Source: Rhizobium indicum (GTDB lineage Bacteria > Pseudomonadota > Alphaproteobacteria > Rhizobiales > Rhizobiaceae). Taken from it: DNA of 64,000 nucleotides. The notes beneath the pieces are model-generated. The model was not told the origin of the DNA, did not search any database, and was given only the letters and a program-made list of their open reading frames with translations. The stretch is from assembly GCF_005862305.2 (NCBI RefSeq), contig NZ_CP054021.1, positions 3,388,501-3,452,500 of the forward strand, in the 5' to 3' direction. This document shows, one piece after another, positions 20,448 through 31,354 of this stretch. The translations under genes and the position numbers were made by a program. Each line of letters begins with the position of its first letter. Position 1 is the stretch's first letter.

Positions 20448-21335
20448 TTATTTCAGCGGGATCACGTCGACCGCCTGGACGGCGCGTTGGCCGCCATAGC
20501 TTTTCAATACGCCGATGACGGGAACGACGTCGGAATAGTCCCGGCCATAGGCGACGACGATGTGGTCGGTGCCGGCGGGGATGTCGTTGGTCGGGTCGAG
20601 CTCGATCCAGCCGTTCGTCTCACCGCACCAGATCCTGACCCAGGCATGCATGGCGTCTGCGCCTTCCAGCCGTTCCTTGCCGGGCGGCGGGATGGTGCGC
20701 AGGAAACCGGAGACGTAGCCGGCCGGAATGCCGAGGCTTCTAAGCGCCAGGATCATGATGTGGGTGAAATCCTGGCAGACGCCGCGCTTCAATCTGAACG
20801 CCTCGAGCGGCGTCGTGTCCACCGTCGTCGCGTCGGGGTCGTAGGTGAAATCCTTGTTGATGCGGGTACAGAGCGCATGGGCGATCTGCATCGCCGTCAG
20901 ATCAGGTATGGCGCTGTTTCGCGCATAGTCGGCGATCTCGCGGGCTTGGGTCAGGCGCGGGCTTTCACCAAGGAAATGGTGCGGCGAATCCGGCGCCAGA
21001 GACCAGATGCCGGCGACCTCCTCCGGCAGGTCGGCAAGCAGCGGCGAGAAATCGGCGGCGATCGGCTGGCTTTCCACTTGCACGCGGGCTTGCATGCGAA
21101 TGTCGAGCGTCTCGTGCGGCGCGCGCAGCATGAAGGAGGTGGTGGGATGATGGAAGAAATCGACGAAATGCGACTGCTCGTCCGGCGTCGGCGAGATGGT
21201 GATCGAGCCGGCGACCAGGCGCTGTCGATTGGTCAGCGACAGCGGCATCAGGCGCATGACGTGGCGGGCGCCGGAGGCCGGCACGTCATAGATGTAACCC
21301 ATGCGGAGGGAGAGATCGTAGAGCATCGCCGTCAC
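20448..21335 (-). CDS. transglutaminase-like cysteine peptidase family protein
   Basis: The 295-residue protein has the bacterial transglutaminase N-terminal region followed by the papain-like transglutaminase core. The catalytic triad is visible as Cys187 (RGVCQDFTHIMILALRSLG), His230 (AMHAWVRIW) and Asp247 (WIELDPTND). It starts with a GTG that overlaps the stop of the upstream ATP-grasp/Alpha-E gene (GTGA), so the two are probably coupled. No signal peptide is seen, so it should be cytoplasmic. Family members are probably peptidases or amidases acting on peptide bonds made or processed by the partner ligase. Confidence 0.9.
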   Translation of the reverse strand: MTAMLYDLSLRMGYIYDVPASGARHVMRLMPLSLTNRQRLVAGSITISPTPDEQSHFVDFFHHPTTSFMLRAPHETLDIRMQARVQVESQPIAADFSPLLADLPEEVAGIWSLAPDSPHHFLGESPRLTQAREIADYARNSAIPDLTAMQIAHALCTRINKDFTYDPDATTVDTTPLEAFRLKRGVCQDFTHIMILALRSLGIPAGYVSGFLRTIPPPGKERLEGADAMHAWVRIWCGETNGWIELDPTNDIPAGTDHIVVAYGRDYSDVVPVIGVLKSYGGQRAVQAVDVIPLK

Positions 21336-23752
21336 CCGAGATAGGTCTGGGCGAGCAGATCGGAAAGCTGCTCCAATTCGCGCTCGAGCCGTTGATAGAC
21401 CTCGACCCCCATACCCTCCGGCGTCATCACCGCCAGGCCGGAATGGAGCCGCATCGCCTCGCGGTAGAAGGGCGACATCTGGCCGTTGATCAGGGCGTTC
21501 GGCAGTTGCTCGACCTCGTGGTGGATCTCGTTCACCTGGAAGAGGACCGAGCGGGGGTTCAGGGGGTCGAGCGCCAAGAGGTCGGTGACGGTCAGCCGCG
21601 CCGTGTTGACGTTGTAACGGCGACGGTGGGTCATGACGCTGTCGCCGATTTCGAGCAGCATGTCGAGTGCGCCGTCCGGCGCGTCCGGGCCGGACATATG
21701 GCCGAGCAGGCGCGTCATGTGCAGGCCGCGCTCGATATAGCGGCCGAGCGAGAGGAAGCGCCAGCCGGTGAAGCGATACATGTTCTCGTGCACGAGGCCG
21801 GCGAAGCCCGCAAGCTTGCGCAGAAGGATGGTCATCGCATGGCTGGCGTCGTCGCCGGCAGCGACGGTGACGTGGAAGCGGCGGGCAGTCTTGGCGAGAT
21901 CGTTGAGTGCCAGCCAGCCGTCCGGCGAGAAACGGTCGCGGATGTTGCTCGCCGAATAAACGGCGCTGTCGATGTTACGCAGCAGTGTTTCCGGCACGGC
22001 CTCGGCGGTATCGATATCGACGGCTGTGAGATACTCGGAGACATCGGCGAGCAGCGGCTGGCTCGGATCGGCAGCTTCGGCGTAACGCGCATGCCAGGCG
22101 CGCAGGATGCGCAGCGCCCCTTCGGCACGTTCGATGTAACGGCCGAGCCAGAACAGATTGTCGGCTGCCCGGCTTGGCAGGCTGCCCGGCATGTTGCGGG
22201 TAAAGCTGCCCTCGGCCGGCAGCAGCGTGTGGCGCTCGACCGGCTTGTCGCTGACGATCCAGACGTCGGCGGCCGCTCCGCCCGACTGCATGGCGATCGC
22301 CGCGACATCGGCGCCGGAGCCGATGCGGGCAAAACCGCCGGGCATAATCTGCCAGCCGTCTGCCGTGCGGGCAGCGAAAACGCGCAGTGACATCGGCCGC
22401 GGCACGAGCTTGCCGTCCACCCAGGCGGGCGTCGTCGACAGCGTGACGACCTCCTGGCCGACCAGTTTCGGGCCGTCCGAACTCAGCCAGTCGGTGATGG
22501 AATCCTTGGCGGCCGCACGCAGCGAGGAGCCGAGTACGGACTCGCCGTTGTCATCGAAGAAGGGTGCCCGGGAATAGGCCGGGCCGATCACCATCTTCTC
22601 GATGTTCTTTGCGACGTGCTCGCGCTCTTCCTTCTGACCGCACCACCAGGTGGCGATCGAGGGCAATTGCAGATCCTCCCCCAGCAGACGGTGACAGATG
22701 GTCGGCATGAAGGCCAGAAGCGCCCGGGTTTCGAGAACGCCGGTGCCGAGCGCATTGACGATGGTGACGCTTTCGGCGCGCAGCGCTTCCACCAGGCCGG
22801 GCGTGCCGATATGCGAATTCTGGTTCAGCTCCAGCGGGTCGGCAAAGGCCGAATCGAGACGGCGCCAGAGCACGCCGATCGGCTTCAGGCCGGCGACTGT
22901 GCGTACCATGACGCGGCCCTTGACGACGGTCAGGTCCTCGCCCTCGAGCAGCATGAGACCGAGATAGCGGGCAATGTAGGCGTGCTCGTAGTAGGTCTCG
23001 TTGGCGGGGCCTGGCGTCAGCACGGCGATGCGGTCATCGCCCGAATGTTTCATGCCCTGAAGTGCGTCGCGGAAGGCGCCGAAGAAGGAGGCGAGGCGGT
23101 GGACCGGGGTTTCGGCGTAGATATCCGAGAAGGCCCGGGTCGTCGCGACGCGGCTTTCCAGCGCGAAACCGGCGCCTGACGGCGCCTGCGTCCTGTCGGC
23201 CAGCACCCACCAGTTGCCGTCAGGTCCGCGGCCGATCTCGAAGGCGCAGAAATGCAGATAGTGCCCGGAGCCTGGCCGGATGCCGGCGAGCGGGCGCTGG
23301 AATTCGGGATTGGCGGCCATCAGCGCCGGCGGCAGCACTCCTTCCTCCACCAGCCGGTTGTCGCCGTAGATATCGGCAACGATCGCCTCCAGCAGGTCGG
23401 CGCGCTGGACGAGGCCTGCCGACAGCGTCTTCCATTCGCGCTCGTCGATCAGCACCGGGATATGCGAAATCGGCCAGGCGCGTTCGCCGGTGCCCTTGCT
23501 GCCATAGGCGCGGTAGAAGACGCCGGCATCGCGCAGGTAGCGGTCGGCGCGGGCAAAACGCTCAGTGAGATCCTTTTCCGGCATTGCGCTCAGATGCGAG
23601 AGAAAACGCTGCCAGACCGGGCGGACCGCGCCTTTGTTGTCGACCATCTCGTCAGCGGTGCCAGGAAGCGGTGCATAGTCGAAGGCCGCACCCTTGCCGA
23701 TGCGGTCCTCTGCCTCTCCCCTGCGCTCCGCTGCCGGCCTCTTACCCATCAA
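21332..23752 (-). CDS. circularly permuted ATP-grasp / Alpha-E fusion protein
   Basis: The 806-residue protein combines two modules that are separate genes in many bacteria. Residues about 60-500 fit the circularly permuted ATP-grasp family (formerly DUF404/DUF407; e.g. GSKGTGERAWPISHIPVLI, GPANETYYEHAYIARYLGL). Residues about 525-806 begin with SRAADNLFWLGRYIERAEG, the signature opening of the Alpha-E domain (formerly DUF403). ATP-grasp enzymes form amide bonds using ATP, and Alpha-E partners always travel with them; comparative genomics has predicted a peptide ligase system. Substrate is unknown. It lies between two transglutaminase-like genes on the same strand. Confidence 0.9.
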   Translation of the reverse strand: MMGKRPAAERRGEAEDRIGKGAAFDYAPLPGTADEMVDNKGAVRPVWQRFLSHLSAMPEKDLTERFARADRYLRDAGVFYRAYGSKGTGERAWPISHIPVLIDEREWKTLSAGLVQRADLLEAIVADIYGDNRLVEEGVLPPALMAANPEFQRPLAGIRPGSGHYLHFCAFEIGRGPDGNWWVLADRTQAPSGAGFALESRVATTRAFSDIYAETPVHRLASFFGAFRDALQGMKHSGDDRIAVLTPGPANETYYEHAYIARYLGLMLLEGEDLTVVKGRVMVRTVAGLKPIGVLWRRLDSAFADPLELNQNSHIGTPGLVEALRAESVTIVNALGTGVLETRALLAFMPTICHRLLGEDLQLPSIATWWCGQKEEREHVAKNIEKMVIGPAYSRAPFFDDNGESVLGSSLRAAAKDSITDWLSSDGPKLVGQEVVTLSTTPAWVDGKLVPRPMSLRVFAARTADGWQIMPGGFARIGSGADVAAIAMQSGGAAADVWIVSDKPVERHTLLPAEGSFTRNMPGSLPSRAADNLFWLGRYIERAEGALRILRAWHARYAEAADPSQPLLADVSEYLTAVDIDTAEAVPETLLRNIDSAVYSASNIRDRFSPDGWLALNDLAKTARRFHVTVAAGDDASHAMTILLRKLAGFAGLVHENMYRFTGWRFLSLGRYIERGLHMTRLLGHMSGPDAPDGALDMLLEIGDSVMTHRRRYNVNTARLTVTDLLALDPLNPRSVLFQVNEIHHEVEQLPNALINGQMSPFYREAMRLHSGLAVMTPEGMGVEVYQRLERELEQLSDLLAQTYLG

Positions 23753-23789
23753 AACTGAAACCCTAACCCCCCGGCCCTAACCTTTGGCC

Positions 23790-26700
23790 TTAAATTCCGG
23801 CGGGCCGCCGCAGATCCAGCGTCAGCGGGAATTCCGGCGAACCCGTCTCAACGCGCGGAATGTATCCGCCCGCCGTATGCCCCCACGGCTCGAAGCGGGT
23901 GAGTCGTCTTGCCTCCGCCTCGTTACCGTTGACCGGGAAAGTGTCATAGGTCCGGCCACCCGGATGGGCAACATGATAGATGCAGCCGCCGATCGAACGG
24001 TTCGACCATGTATCATAAATGTCGAAAGTCAAAGGCGTGTTGATCGGCAGGACGGGATGCAGACCGGAGGACGGTTGCCACGCCTTGTAACGGACGCCGG
24101 CGACCGACACGCCAGCGGTGCCGGTCGGCGTCAGCGGCAGGGTGCGGCCATTGCAGGTGACGGTGTAACGCGCGGTATTGCTGGTTTCGAGTCGCACCTG
24201 AAGGCGCTCGACGGAGCTGTCGACGTAGCGGGCGGTGCCGCCCGGCGCGCCTTCCTCGCCCATCACATGCCATGGCTCCAGCGCCTGGCGCAGTTCCAGC
24301 TTCGAGCCCTCATATTCGACTTCGCCGCAGAAGGGGAAGCGGAATTCGAGCTGGGCCTTGAACCATTCCGGGCTGACGTCGAAGCCGTTTTGGCGAAGGT
24401 CGGCGAGCACGTCGAGGAAGTCGGCCCAGACGAAATGCGGCAGCATGAAGCGGTCGTGCAGGGTCGTGCCCCAGCGGACGAATTTGCCGTCGACGGGGTT
24501 GACCCAGAAGCGGGCGATTAGCGCGCGCACCAGCAATTGCTGGGCAAGCGACATGCGCGCGTTCGGCGGCATCTCGAAGCCGCGGAACTCGATGAGGCCG
24601 AGCCGTCCGGTCGGACCGTCCGGCGAGAACAGCTTGTCGATGCAGATCTCGGCGCGGTGGGTGTTGCCGGTGACATCGGTCAAAAGGTTGCGGAACAGGC
24701 GATCGACAAGCCAAGGCAGCGGCTGCTGGCCGCGGCCGGGGGCTCCGATCTGCGCCATGGCGATCTCCAGCTCATAGAGGCTGTCGTGGCGAGCCTCGTC
24801 GATGCGTGGCGCTTGGCTGGTCGGGCCGATGAACATGCCGGAGAAGAGGTAGGAGAGCGAGGGATGGCGCTGCCAGTGGAGGATAACGCTCTTCAAGAGG
24901 TCGGGACGGCGCAGGAAGGGGCTGTTGTTCGGATTGGCCGCGCCTACGACGACATGGTTGCCGCCGCCGGTGCCGGTATGGCGACCGTCGATCATGAACT
25001 TGTCGGCGCCAAGCCGGGTGGCGCGCGCCTCCTCGTAGATCGCCGTTGTGATGTCGACGCAGTCCTTCCAGTTCGAGGCCGGATGAATGTTGACCTCGAT
25101 GACGCCGGGATCCGGGGCGACGCGGATGACGTTGATGCGCTCGTCCTGCGGCGGCGGGTAACCTTCGATATGGACGGGAAGCTTGAGCTCGGCAGCGGCG
25201 TTTTCGGCAGCGGCGATCAGCTCGAGATAATCCTCGATGCGTTCGACCGGCGGCATGAAGACGCAGAGCCTGCCGTCGCGCGGCTCGACCGACATCGCGG
25301 TGCGCACGGCGCCGCGAAGTTCGCCGAGCGTCTGTTCGATCCGGCCGCGATTGCTCTCGTCGGCATGGAAAGAGGCTTCCGGCATGGCCCGCCCGGCCGG
25401 TACGAAGACATCAGGCAGCGGTTCGCGCGGGATCGTCGGATCGGCCGGGTGGATATAGGGATAACGCGCCGGGGGAACATAGGGCAGCGTGCCGAGCGGC
25501 AGGCGGTAACCGATCGGACTGTCGCCCGGGACGAGGAAGATCTTGCCGCGGCGGGTGCGCCATTTCTCGCTGACCCAGACTCGGCTTTCCGCTGCCTTGG
25601 TGTTCCATGCCTGGACCGGAAGGATGTAACCGGTCGCGACGGTCAGGCCGCGGGCGAAGACGCGGGCGATGCGGTTGCGTTCCTCAGGATCCTTCAGCTT
25701 CGAATTCGCCGGATCGACATTTTCGGGAAGGTTGCCTTCCTTGATGATCCAATCGGCCGGATCCTCATAGGCCGGCTGCACCATGTCGGGCTTGATCGCC
25801 AGTTCCTTAGCGATCGCCGTCAAGAGCTTCTCGGCATCCTCGGCGGTGACGCCGGTATCCTTGCCTTCGGCGGCGACCAGATCGAGGTTCTGCCAGACCG
25901 GCTTGCCGTCGCGGCGCCAGTAGAGCGAGAAGGTCCAGCGCGGCAGGCTTTCGCCCGGATACCATTTGCCCTGGCCGTAATGCAGGAAACCGCCGGGGGC
26001 GAAGCGTTCTTGCAGCTTGCGGATCAGGATGTCGGCCTTTTCGCGCTTGGTCGGGCCGACGGCGGCGGTGTTCCACTCCTCGGACTGGAAATCGTCGATC
26101 GAAACGAAGGTCGGTTCGCCACCCATCGTCAGATGTACGTCCTCGGCTTCGAGGATACGATCGACCTTCTCGCCGAGTTCGTTGAGCTCCTCCCAGCTTT
26201 CATCGGAAAAGGGTTTGGTGATGCGCGGGTGCTCGGCGACGCGCGAGACCTTCATGTCGAAGGCGAATTCGGTTTCGGCCTCGCCGAAATAACCGCCGGA
26301 AATCGGAGCGGCGTTGCGATAATGCGGCGTGGCGGCAAGCGGGATGTGGCTTTCGCCGGTCAGCAGGCCAGAAGTCGGATCCAGGCCGACCCAGCCGGCG
26401 CCGGGCAGATAGACCTCAGCCCAGGCATGCAGGTCGGTGAAATCGACTTCGGTGCCGGAGGGACCGTCGAGCGCCTTCAGGTCCGGCGTCAGCTGGATGA
26501 GGTAGCCGGAGACGAAACGGGCGGCGAGGCCGAGATGGCGAAGGATCTGAACGAGCAGCCAGCTGGTGTCGCGGCAGGAACCCTTGGCGCTTTCCAGCGT
26601 CTCCTCCGGCGTCTGCACACCGGTTTCCATGCGGATGACATAGCCGATCTGCCGCTGCAGGCGGGCATTCAGGCCGACGACCATGTCGACCGTCGGCTGG

Positions 26701-27116
26701 TCGGGTGACCAGTCGAGCGTCGGCAGCAGCGCCTTGAGGCGCGGACCGGCCGGCTCCGGCGTCATGTAGATCGACAGATCTTCCTGGATCGTTTCAGGGT
26801 ATCCGAAGGGCCACTTGGTTGCCTCTTCCTCGACGAAGAAGTCGAAGGGATTGTAGACCGTCATGTCGGCGACGAGATCGACCTCGATCTTGAATTCGGT
26901 CACCGGGTCCGGAAAGACGTAGCGGGCAAGGTAATTGCCGTACGGATCCTGCTGCAGGTTGACGAAATGGTTGGAGGGCGTGACCTTCAGCGAGTGGCTG
27001 AGCACCCGTGTCTTCGAATGCGAGGCAGGTTTCAGCCGGATGATCTGTGGGCCGAGGCGGACCGGCTTGTCATAGGTATAATGCGTCAGATGATAGATGC
27101 TGGCTTTGATCGACAT
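23790..27116 (-). CDS. large transglutaminase-like protein with DUF2126 C-terminus
   Basis: The 1108-residue protein starts at 27116 ([20 protein letters not shown]), after aaaaagagaaat; a 40-codon upstream extension lacks family character. Residues 1-300 are bacterial transglutaminase N-terminal plus core domains with Cys181 (KGSCRDTSW), His230 ([11 protein letters not shown]) and Asp246 (VGLDPTSG). Residues about 300-1108 fit DUF2126, including [26 protein letters not shown] and [14 protein letters not shown]. The GGGNH and acidic motifs suggest a glutamine-synthetase or ATP-dependent ligase-like fold, but this is inference. It is the first gene of the three-gene set. Confidence 0.9.
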   Translation of the reverse strand: MSIKASIYHLTHYTYDKPVRLGPQIIRLKPASHSKTRVLSHSLKVTPSNHFVNLQQDPYGNYLARYVFPDPVTEFKIEVDLVADMTVYNPFDFFVEEEATKWPFGYPETIQEDLSIYMTPEPAGPRLKALLPTLDWSPDQPTVDMVVGLNARLQRQIGYVIRMETGVQTPEETLESAKGSCRDTSWLLVQILRHLGLAARFVSGYLIQLTPDLKALDGPSGTEVDFTDLHAWAEVYLPGAGWVGLDPTSGLLTGESHIPLAATPHYRNAAPISGGYFGEAETEFAFDMKVSRVAEHPRITKPFSDESWEELNELGEKVDRILEAEDVHLTMGGEPTFVSIDDFQSEEWNTAAVGPTKREKADILIRKLQERFAPGGFLHYGQGKWYPGESLPRWTFSLYWRRDGKPVWQNLDLVAAEGKDTGVTAEDAEKLLTAIAKELAIKPDMVQPAYEDPADWIIKEGNLPENVDPANSKLKDPEERNRIARVFARGLTVATGYILPVQAWNTKAAESRVWVSEKWRTRRGKIFLVPGDSPIGYRLPLGTLPYVPPARYPYIHPADPTIPREPLPDVFVPAGRAMPEASFHADESNRGRIEQTLGELRGAVRTAMSVEPRDGRLCVFMPPVERIEDYLELIAAAENAAAELKLPVHIEGYPPPQDERINVIRVAPDPGVIEVNIHPASNWKDCVDITTAIYEEARATRLGADKFMIDGRHTGTGGGNHVVVGAANPNNSPFLRRPDLLKSVILHWQRHPSLSYLFSGMFIGPTSQAPRIDEARHDSLYELEIAMAQIGAPGRGQQPLPWLVDRLFRNLLTDVTGNTHRAEICIDKLFSPDGPTGRLGLIEFRGFEMPPNARMSLAQQLLVRALIARFWVNPVDGKFVRWGTTLHDRFMLPHFVWADFLDVLADLRQNGFDVSPEWFKAQLEFRFPFCGEVEYEGSKLELRQALEPWHVMGEEGAPGGTARYVDSSVERLQVRLETSNTARYTVTCNGRTLPLTPTGTAGVSVAGVRYKAWQPSSGLHPVLPINTPLTFDIYDTWSNRSIGGCIYHVAHPGGRTYDTFPVNGNEAEARRLTRFEPWGHTAGGYIPRVETGSPEFPLTLDLRRPAGI

Positions 27117-27219
27117 ATTTCTCTTTTTATCCGGCTCGCATCGTCGTGCGGCTTGCTGTTCCCGAAAATCAGTGTGTGCAATGCAGCGAAAGAAAGCAAG
27201 GCGGAAAGGTCGACGGTTC

Positions 27220-28602
27220 TTACGCTGCCTTGGCAAAGGTGACTGCCGCCTTCAGGCCCTTGCCACCGGTGCCCGGCCCCAGCGTCAGGTCGGCGTTGAA
27301 AAGATTGGCGATTTCTTCGACGATCGGCAGGCCGAGGCCGGCGCCGGGCGCACCGGACTCATTGCCGCGCGAAAAGCGCCTGCGCACCGCCTCCAGCTTC
27401 TCGGGCGGGATGCCGGGACCGTTGTCCTCGACTTCGAGGCGGATCGTCTCTGACGCGGCAATGATACGGACGGTGACCTCAGCTCCCTTGCCGGCATAGG
27501 CGATGGCATTGCCGGCAAGGTTGCGCAGCATTTCGCCGATCAGCAGCGGCTCGGCGCGAACCATCGCCGGGCTCTCGCCCTCGAAGCCGAGATCGATGCC
27601 GGCGACGGCGGCCGTCGGGATCTGCTCGCCGGTGATTTCCTGGGCGATGGCGGCGAGATCGATGGCGGAAGCGGTCAGCGCCTCCTTGGCAGTGGCAGCG
27701 TCGATCTTGGCCATCAGGAGAAGCTGGGCAAGGATGCGCTCGGCGTGCGCTACCGCCTGGTCGCCCTTCAGTGCTGCCGCCTGCGCCTCATCAAGCGAGC
27801 CGGCACGGGCGGAAAGGGCGAGCTGGGTGCGGATGATCGCCAGCGGGGTGCGCAGCTGATGGCTGGCATTGCCGGTGAAATGGCGGAGCGCATCGAGCGC
27901 CGACTGCAGGCGGACCATGAAGGAATTCACCGTATCGACCAGCGGTTCGACCTCGCTCGGCACGGTCTGCTTAATCGGATGCAGGTCATCGGGGCTGCGT
28001 TCACCGATGGCGTCGCCAAGCTTGTAGAGCGGGCGCAGAGCCACCGTGACCGAGATCCAGACGATAACGGCCGCGCCCGCGATCATGAAGGCGAGGCGGA
28101 GTGCGGATCGGACGAGGATCGCCTGCGCCAACTGCCGGCGGGCGATGGTGGTTTCGGCGACCGTCACCACGAAGGGCACGGAGCGGATGCCCGTCGAGGC
28201 CGAGCGCTCGAGTGTGGCGATGCGGATCGGCTCGCCGCGGAAGCTATCATCGGCGAAGGCGGCGGCATCGCCCGGCGTCTTCTTGAGGACCGGCAGGGAC
28301 TGGTAGCCGGTGATGAATTGGCCCGGCGGTCCGTCGACGCGGTAGAAGACGCGATCCTGCGCGGCCGAGGTCAGCATCTCAAGTGCTACATAGGGGATAT
28401 CGACCTGTAGCGTGCCGTCCTCGGCGACGACGACGCGCTCGGCGATCGCCAGCGCGGAACCGGCGAGCACGCGGTCGGAGACGATATTGGAGGTCTGGAC
28501 CGCCTCGCGATAGGTATCGGCGAGTGCCAGCGTGCCGATGACGGCGGTGGAGACGAGCAACCAGAAGAGCAGCCGGCGCCTGAGGGAATAGGCGGCTTTC
28601 AT
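27220..28602 (-). CDS. tctE: sensor histidine kinase, TctE-like
   Basis: The 460-residue kinase has membrane helices at about residues 10-28 and 165-190 around a periplasmic 2CSK-type sensor domain, then HAMP-like linker, H-box [12 protein letters not shown] (His248), N-box GNAIAYAG and G-boxes [14 protein letters not shown] and [12 protein letters not shown]. It overlaps its response regulator by 4 bases. Architecture and relation to the tctCBA genes near 36 kb suggest the TctDE tricarboxylate-sensing pair; the symbol is tentative. Confidence 0.9.
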   Translation of the reverse strand: MKAAYSLRRRLLFWLLVSTAVIGTLALADTYREAVQTSNIVSDRVLAGSALAIAERVVVAEDGTLQVDIPYVALEMLTSAAQDRVFYRVDGPPGQFITGYQSLPVLKKTPGDAAAFADDSFRGEPIRIATLERSASTGIRSVPFVVTVAETTIARRQLAQAILVRSALRLAFMIAGAAVIVWISVTVALRPLYKLGDAIGERSPDDLHPIKQTVPSEVEPLVDTVNSFMVRLQSALDALRHFTGNASHQLRTPLAIIRTQLALSARAGSLDEAQAAALKGDQAVAHAERILAQLLLMAKIDAATAKEALTASAIDLAAIAQEITGEQIPTAAVAGIDLGFEGESPAMVRAEPLLIGEMLRNLAGNAIAYAGKGAEVTVRIIAASETIRLEVEDNGPGIPPEKLEAVRRRFSRGNESGAPGAGLGLPIVEEIANLFNADLTLGPGTGGKGLKAAVTFAKAA

Positions 28603-29276
28603 GAGGCCTCGGGCAGCTTGTCGAGATAATAGCCGATGCCGCGGGCGGTCTTGACGGTCAGGCCGTGCGGCGACAAGCGCTTACGCAGGCGGCTGACATA
28701 TTGCTCGATGGCGTTTGCGGAAATGTCGTCGTCGAAGGCCGTCAGCGATTGAATGATCGCCTCCTTTGCTACGACCTTGCCGGCCCGCATGAAGAGGATT
28801 TCGAGCAGGCCGAGCTCGCGGGCGGGAATATCGAGCGGCGTGGCGCCTGATGAAAAGGTGCGGGAATTGAGATCGAAGGAGATGCCGCCGAAGCCGACGG
28901 TCGCCGAGCGCAGCCCGGCCTGGCGGCGCAGCAGCACGCGCACGCGGGCCTCGAATTCGGCGATATCGAAGGGCTTGATCAGATAATCGTCAGCGCCGAG
29001 ATCGAGCCCTTTCACCCGCTCTTCCGGCGTGCCGCGCGCCGTCAGGATGAGGACGGCCGCCTGGTTCTGCCGGGCGCGCATGGCGCGCAGCACGTCGAGC
29101 CCGTCCATCTCGGGCAGATTGAGGTCGAGGATCACCAGATCGAAATTTTCCGCTGCGATGACCGCATTGGCAGACGCCCCATCATGGACGACATCGACGG
29201 CATGGCCCGTGCCGCGCAAGATCGCCGACAGGCCGTCGGCCAGCGCGATATTGTCTTCGGTGAGCAGGATGCGCAC
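28599..29276 (-). CDS. tctD: OmpR-family response regulator, TctD-like
   Basis: The 225-residue protein has a receiver domain (acidic pocket LTEDN, phosphoacceptor Asp51 in VILDLNLPEMDG, Lys in YLIKPFD) and a C-terminal winged-helix Trans_reg_C domain (ISANAIEQYVSRLRKRL, VKTARGIGYYL). It is co-transcribed with the kinase gene. By family and context it likely controls the tctCBA transporter. Confidence 0.92.
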   Translation of the reverse strand: MRILLTEDNIALADGLSAILRGTGHAVDVVHDGASANAVIAAENFDLVILDLNLPEMDGLDVLRAMRARQNQAAVLILTARGTPEERVKGLDLGADDYLIKPFDIAEFEARVRVLLRRQAGLRSATVGFGGISFDLNSRTFSSGATPLDIPARELGLLEILFMRAGKVVAKEAIIQSLTAFDDDISANAIEQYVSRLRKRLSPHGLTVKTARGIGYYLDKLPEAS

Positions 29277-29473
29277 GGATGTTTCCCCTGTTTTTCAAGG
29301 GAGATTACAGAGATGAAGCCGGGATGTCACAGCGATTTTCAAGCTTACAGCGCCGCGCGTCCTTCAGACGCGCAAGGACGCTGTAACACTTTGAATCTAC
29401 GCATCGTGCTTTCCGAAAATCGATTCCGATTTTCGGGCCGATGCGTCAGTGAACGGCCGGGAAAGGTCCGACC
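29277..29473. repeat. rhizobial intergenic repeat with long palindrome
   Basis: This gap holds two repeat-like pieces. One is the segment gcgcgtccttcagacgcgcaaggacgctgtaacactttgaa (about 29354-29395 in total), a type of sequence seen repeatedly between rhizobial genes. The second is a long imperfect palindrome at 29400-29445 with arms around CCGAAAATCG-ATTC-CGATTTTCGG. Transcribed, it would form a stable hairpin. It lies downstream of the cyclase gene stop and upstream of tctD. Confidence 0.55.
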
Positions 29474-31342
29474 TCAGCTCCCGGTCCTTTCGATCCGTTC
29501 GCGCTGCATCATTGCGGCGGTGAGCAGCTTCCGGAAGCGGGGATCGTCGCGGATGTTGTCGAGATCGGAATCATTGTCGAACCATTTGATATGGTAGACG
29601 GAGCTGTTCGGCAGCAGCTTCTCCAGCAGATCGATCGCCTGGTCGACGTCGCCGAGAACGGAATAGACGCAGGCGAGATTATACTGCGCGACGATGTCGT
29701 CGGGATCGATGGCGATCGCACGGGCCGCCCAGTCGCGTGCCCTTGCCGCATCGCCCATATGGGCGAGCGCCAGCGCGCCGCGATGGGCAGGGCCGGAATT
29801 TTCCGGGTTGAGGTTGAGGGCGCGTTCGGCGCGCAGCAGGCCGAGGCGCGCCCAGTTTTCTGTATCCAGCACCCGGCCGAGCGAGCGATAGGCGGACATC
29901 AGATGAATCGGCGAGACGTAGTCATCAGAGCGGATTGCGGCGGCGCGGGTGAAATATTGCACGGATTCGGCGAAGTTGCCGTGCATGAAGAAGAACCGGG
30001 CATAGTGGAAATTCGCCTCGAAGAGGTTCGGGTCGAGCGCCAGGGCACGTTCGAAGGCTGCCGCCGCCCTGTCGTCATAGCCACTCTGATGCAGGGCGAG
30101 ACCATGGGAGGCGTGTGCTTCGGGAAGGTCAGGATCCAGCGCCAGGGCGCGGGCGCTCATCTCGAGGATGCGCCTCAGCGGCACGTCGTCAGGCGCCCAA
30201 TCGCGGATCGCCGCGTCGCAATCGGCGATGCCGGCATAGGCGCGGGCATAATCCGGATCGAGCTCGACCGCCTTGCAGAACATGCGCCTCGCGAGCTGCA
30301 GATAGGATTTGGTCCAGGTGTGGGAGAGCTGGCGGCCCCTGAGATAATAGGTATAGGCCTCGACATTGGCGGTCGGCTCAGTCGCGATCGCCTTCTTCTC
30401 TTCCGGCAGCAGGCGCACCTTCAACTGGCCGACGATCGCATGGGTAATCTCGTCCTGGATGGCGAAGATATCGGTCATGTCGCGGTCGTAACGTTCGGCC
30501 CAGAGATGGTCGCCATTGGCGGTGTCGATCAGCTGACCGGAAATGCGCACGCGATTGCCGACGATGCGCACACTTCCCTCGAGCACGTAGCGCACGCCAA
30601 GCTCCTGAGCGAGCCGCTTCACCTTTACCGATATGCCCTTGTAGGTGAAAATGGTGTTGCGCGGCACGACGTGCAGGCTGGAGATCTTGGAGAGATCGGT
30701 GATGATGTCTTCGGTGATGCCGTCGGAGAAATAATCCTGGTCGGCATCGCCGCTCATATTGGTGAAGGGCAGCACGGCGATGAAGCAGGTATTGCGGTTC
30801 TGCGCCACCAATCTGGCGGAGGAAGGCGGCGCCAAGCTGACGGTATAGACCTGAACGGGCTGCCTGATGTTCTTCAGCATATGTTCGCCGATGAATTCGA
30901 AGCCGAGATTGAGGCGCGAACCGACCTGGTCGCGTACCGAGGCCGACACGGCGATGCCGCCCGGCGCTGCGATGCGCTCGAGCCTGGCGGCGAGATTGAC
31001 CCCGTCTCCGAATATGTCACCGTTCTCGACCACGACATCGCCGAGATTGATGCCGATACGGAATTCGACGCGCTCGTCCTTGGGCACGTTCTCGTTACGG
31101 GCCGCCATGCTGCGCTGGATTTCGGCGGCGCAGGCGACCGCATTCACCACGCTCTGGAATTCGGCAAGGATGCCGTCGCCGGTGAGTTTGACGATCCGGC
31201 CCTTGTAATCCGAAATACGAATGTCGACCAGCTCGCAGCGATGGCGGTTCAGCGCCTGCAACGTGCCGGATTCATCGATGCCCATCAGTCGGCTGTAGCC
31301 GACGACGTCTGCAGCAAGAATAGCGCTCAGTCGTCGTTCCAT
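29474..31342 (-). CDS. class III adenylate/guanylate cyclase with TolB-like and TPR domains
   Basis: The 622-residue protein has an N-terminal class III cyclase domain (residues about 1-165) with metal-binding Asp in ILAADVVGYSRLM, TGDGILAEF and the FGDGVNLAARLE motif. It is followed by a TolB/FlgO-like N-terminal region (AVLPFTNMSGDADQDYFSDGITEDI, about 190-330) and C-terminal tetratricopeptide repeats. No membrane segment or signal peptide is seen, so it is probably cytosolic. The start at 31342 follows ggaggggtc. Rhizobia carry many such cyclases; its stimulus is unknown. Confidence 0.93.
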   Translation of the reverse strand: MERRLSAILAADVVGYSRLMGIDESGTLQALNRHRCELVDIRISDYKGRIVKLTGDGILAEFQSVVNAVACAAEIQRSMAARNENVPKDERVEFRIGINLGDVVVENGDIFGDGVNLAARLERIAAPGGIAVSASVRDQVGSRLNLGFEFIGEHMLKNIRQPVQVYTVSLAPPSSARLVAQNRNTCFIAVLPFTNMSGDADQDYFSDGITEDIITDLSKISSLHVVPRNTIFTYKGISVKVKRLAQELGVRYVLEGSVRIVGNRVRISGQLIDTANGDHLWAERYDRDMTDIFAIQDEITHAIVGQLKVRLLPEEKKAIATEPTANVEAYTYYLRGRQLSHTWTKSYLQLARRMFCKAVELDPDYARAYAGIADCDAAIRDWAPDDVPLRRILEMSARALALDPDLPEAHASHGLALHQSGYDDRAAAAFERALALDPNLFEANFHYARFFFMHGNFAESVQYFTRAAAIRSDDYVSPIHLMSAYRSLGRVLDTENWARLGLLRAERALNLNPENSGPAHRGALALAHMGDAARARDWAARAIAIDPDDIVAQYNLACVYSVLGDVDQAIDLLEKLLPNSSVYHIKWFDNDSDLDNIRDDPRFRKLLTAAMMQRERIERTGS

Positions 31343-31354
31343 GACCCCTCCCAT

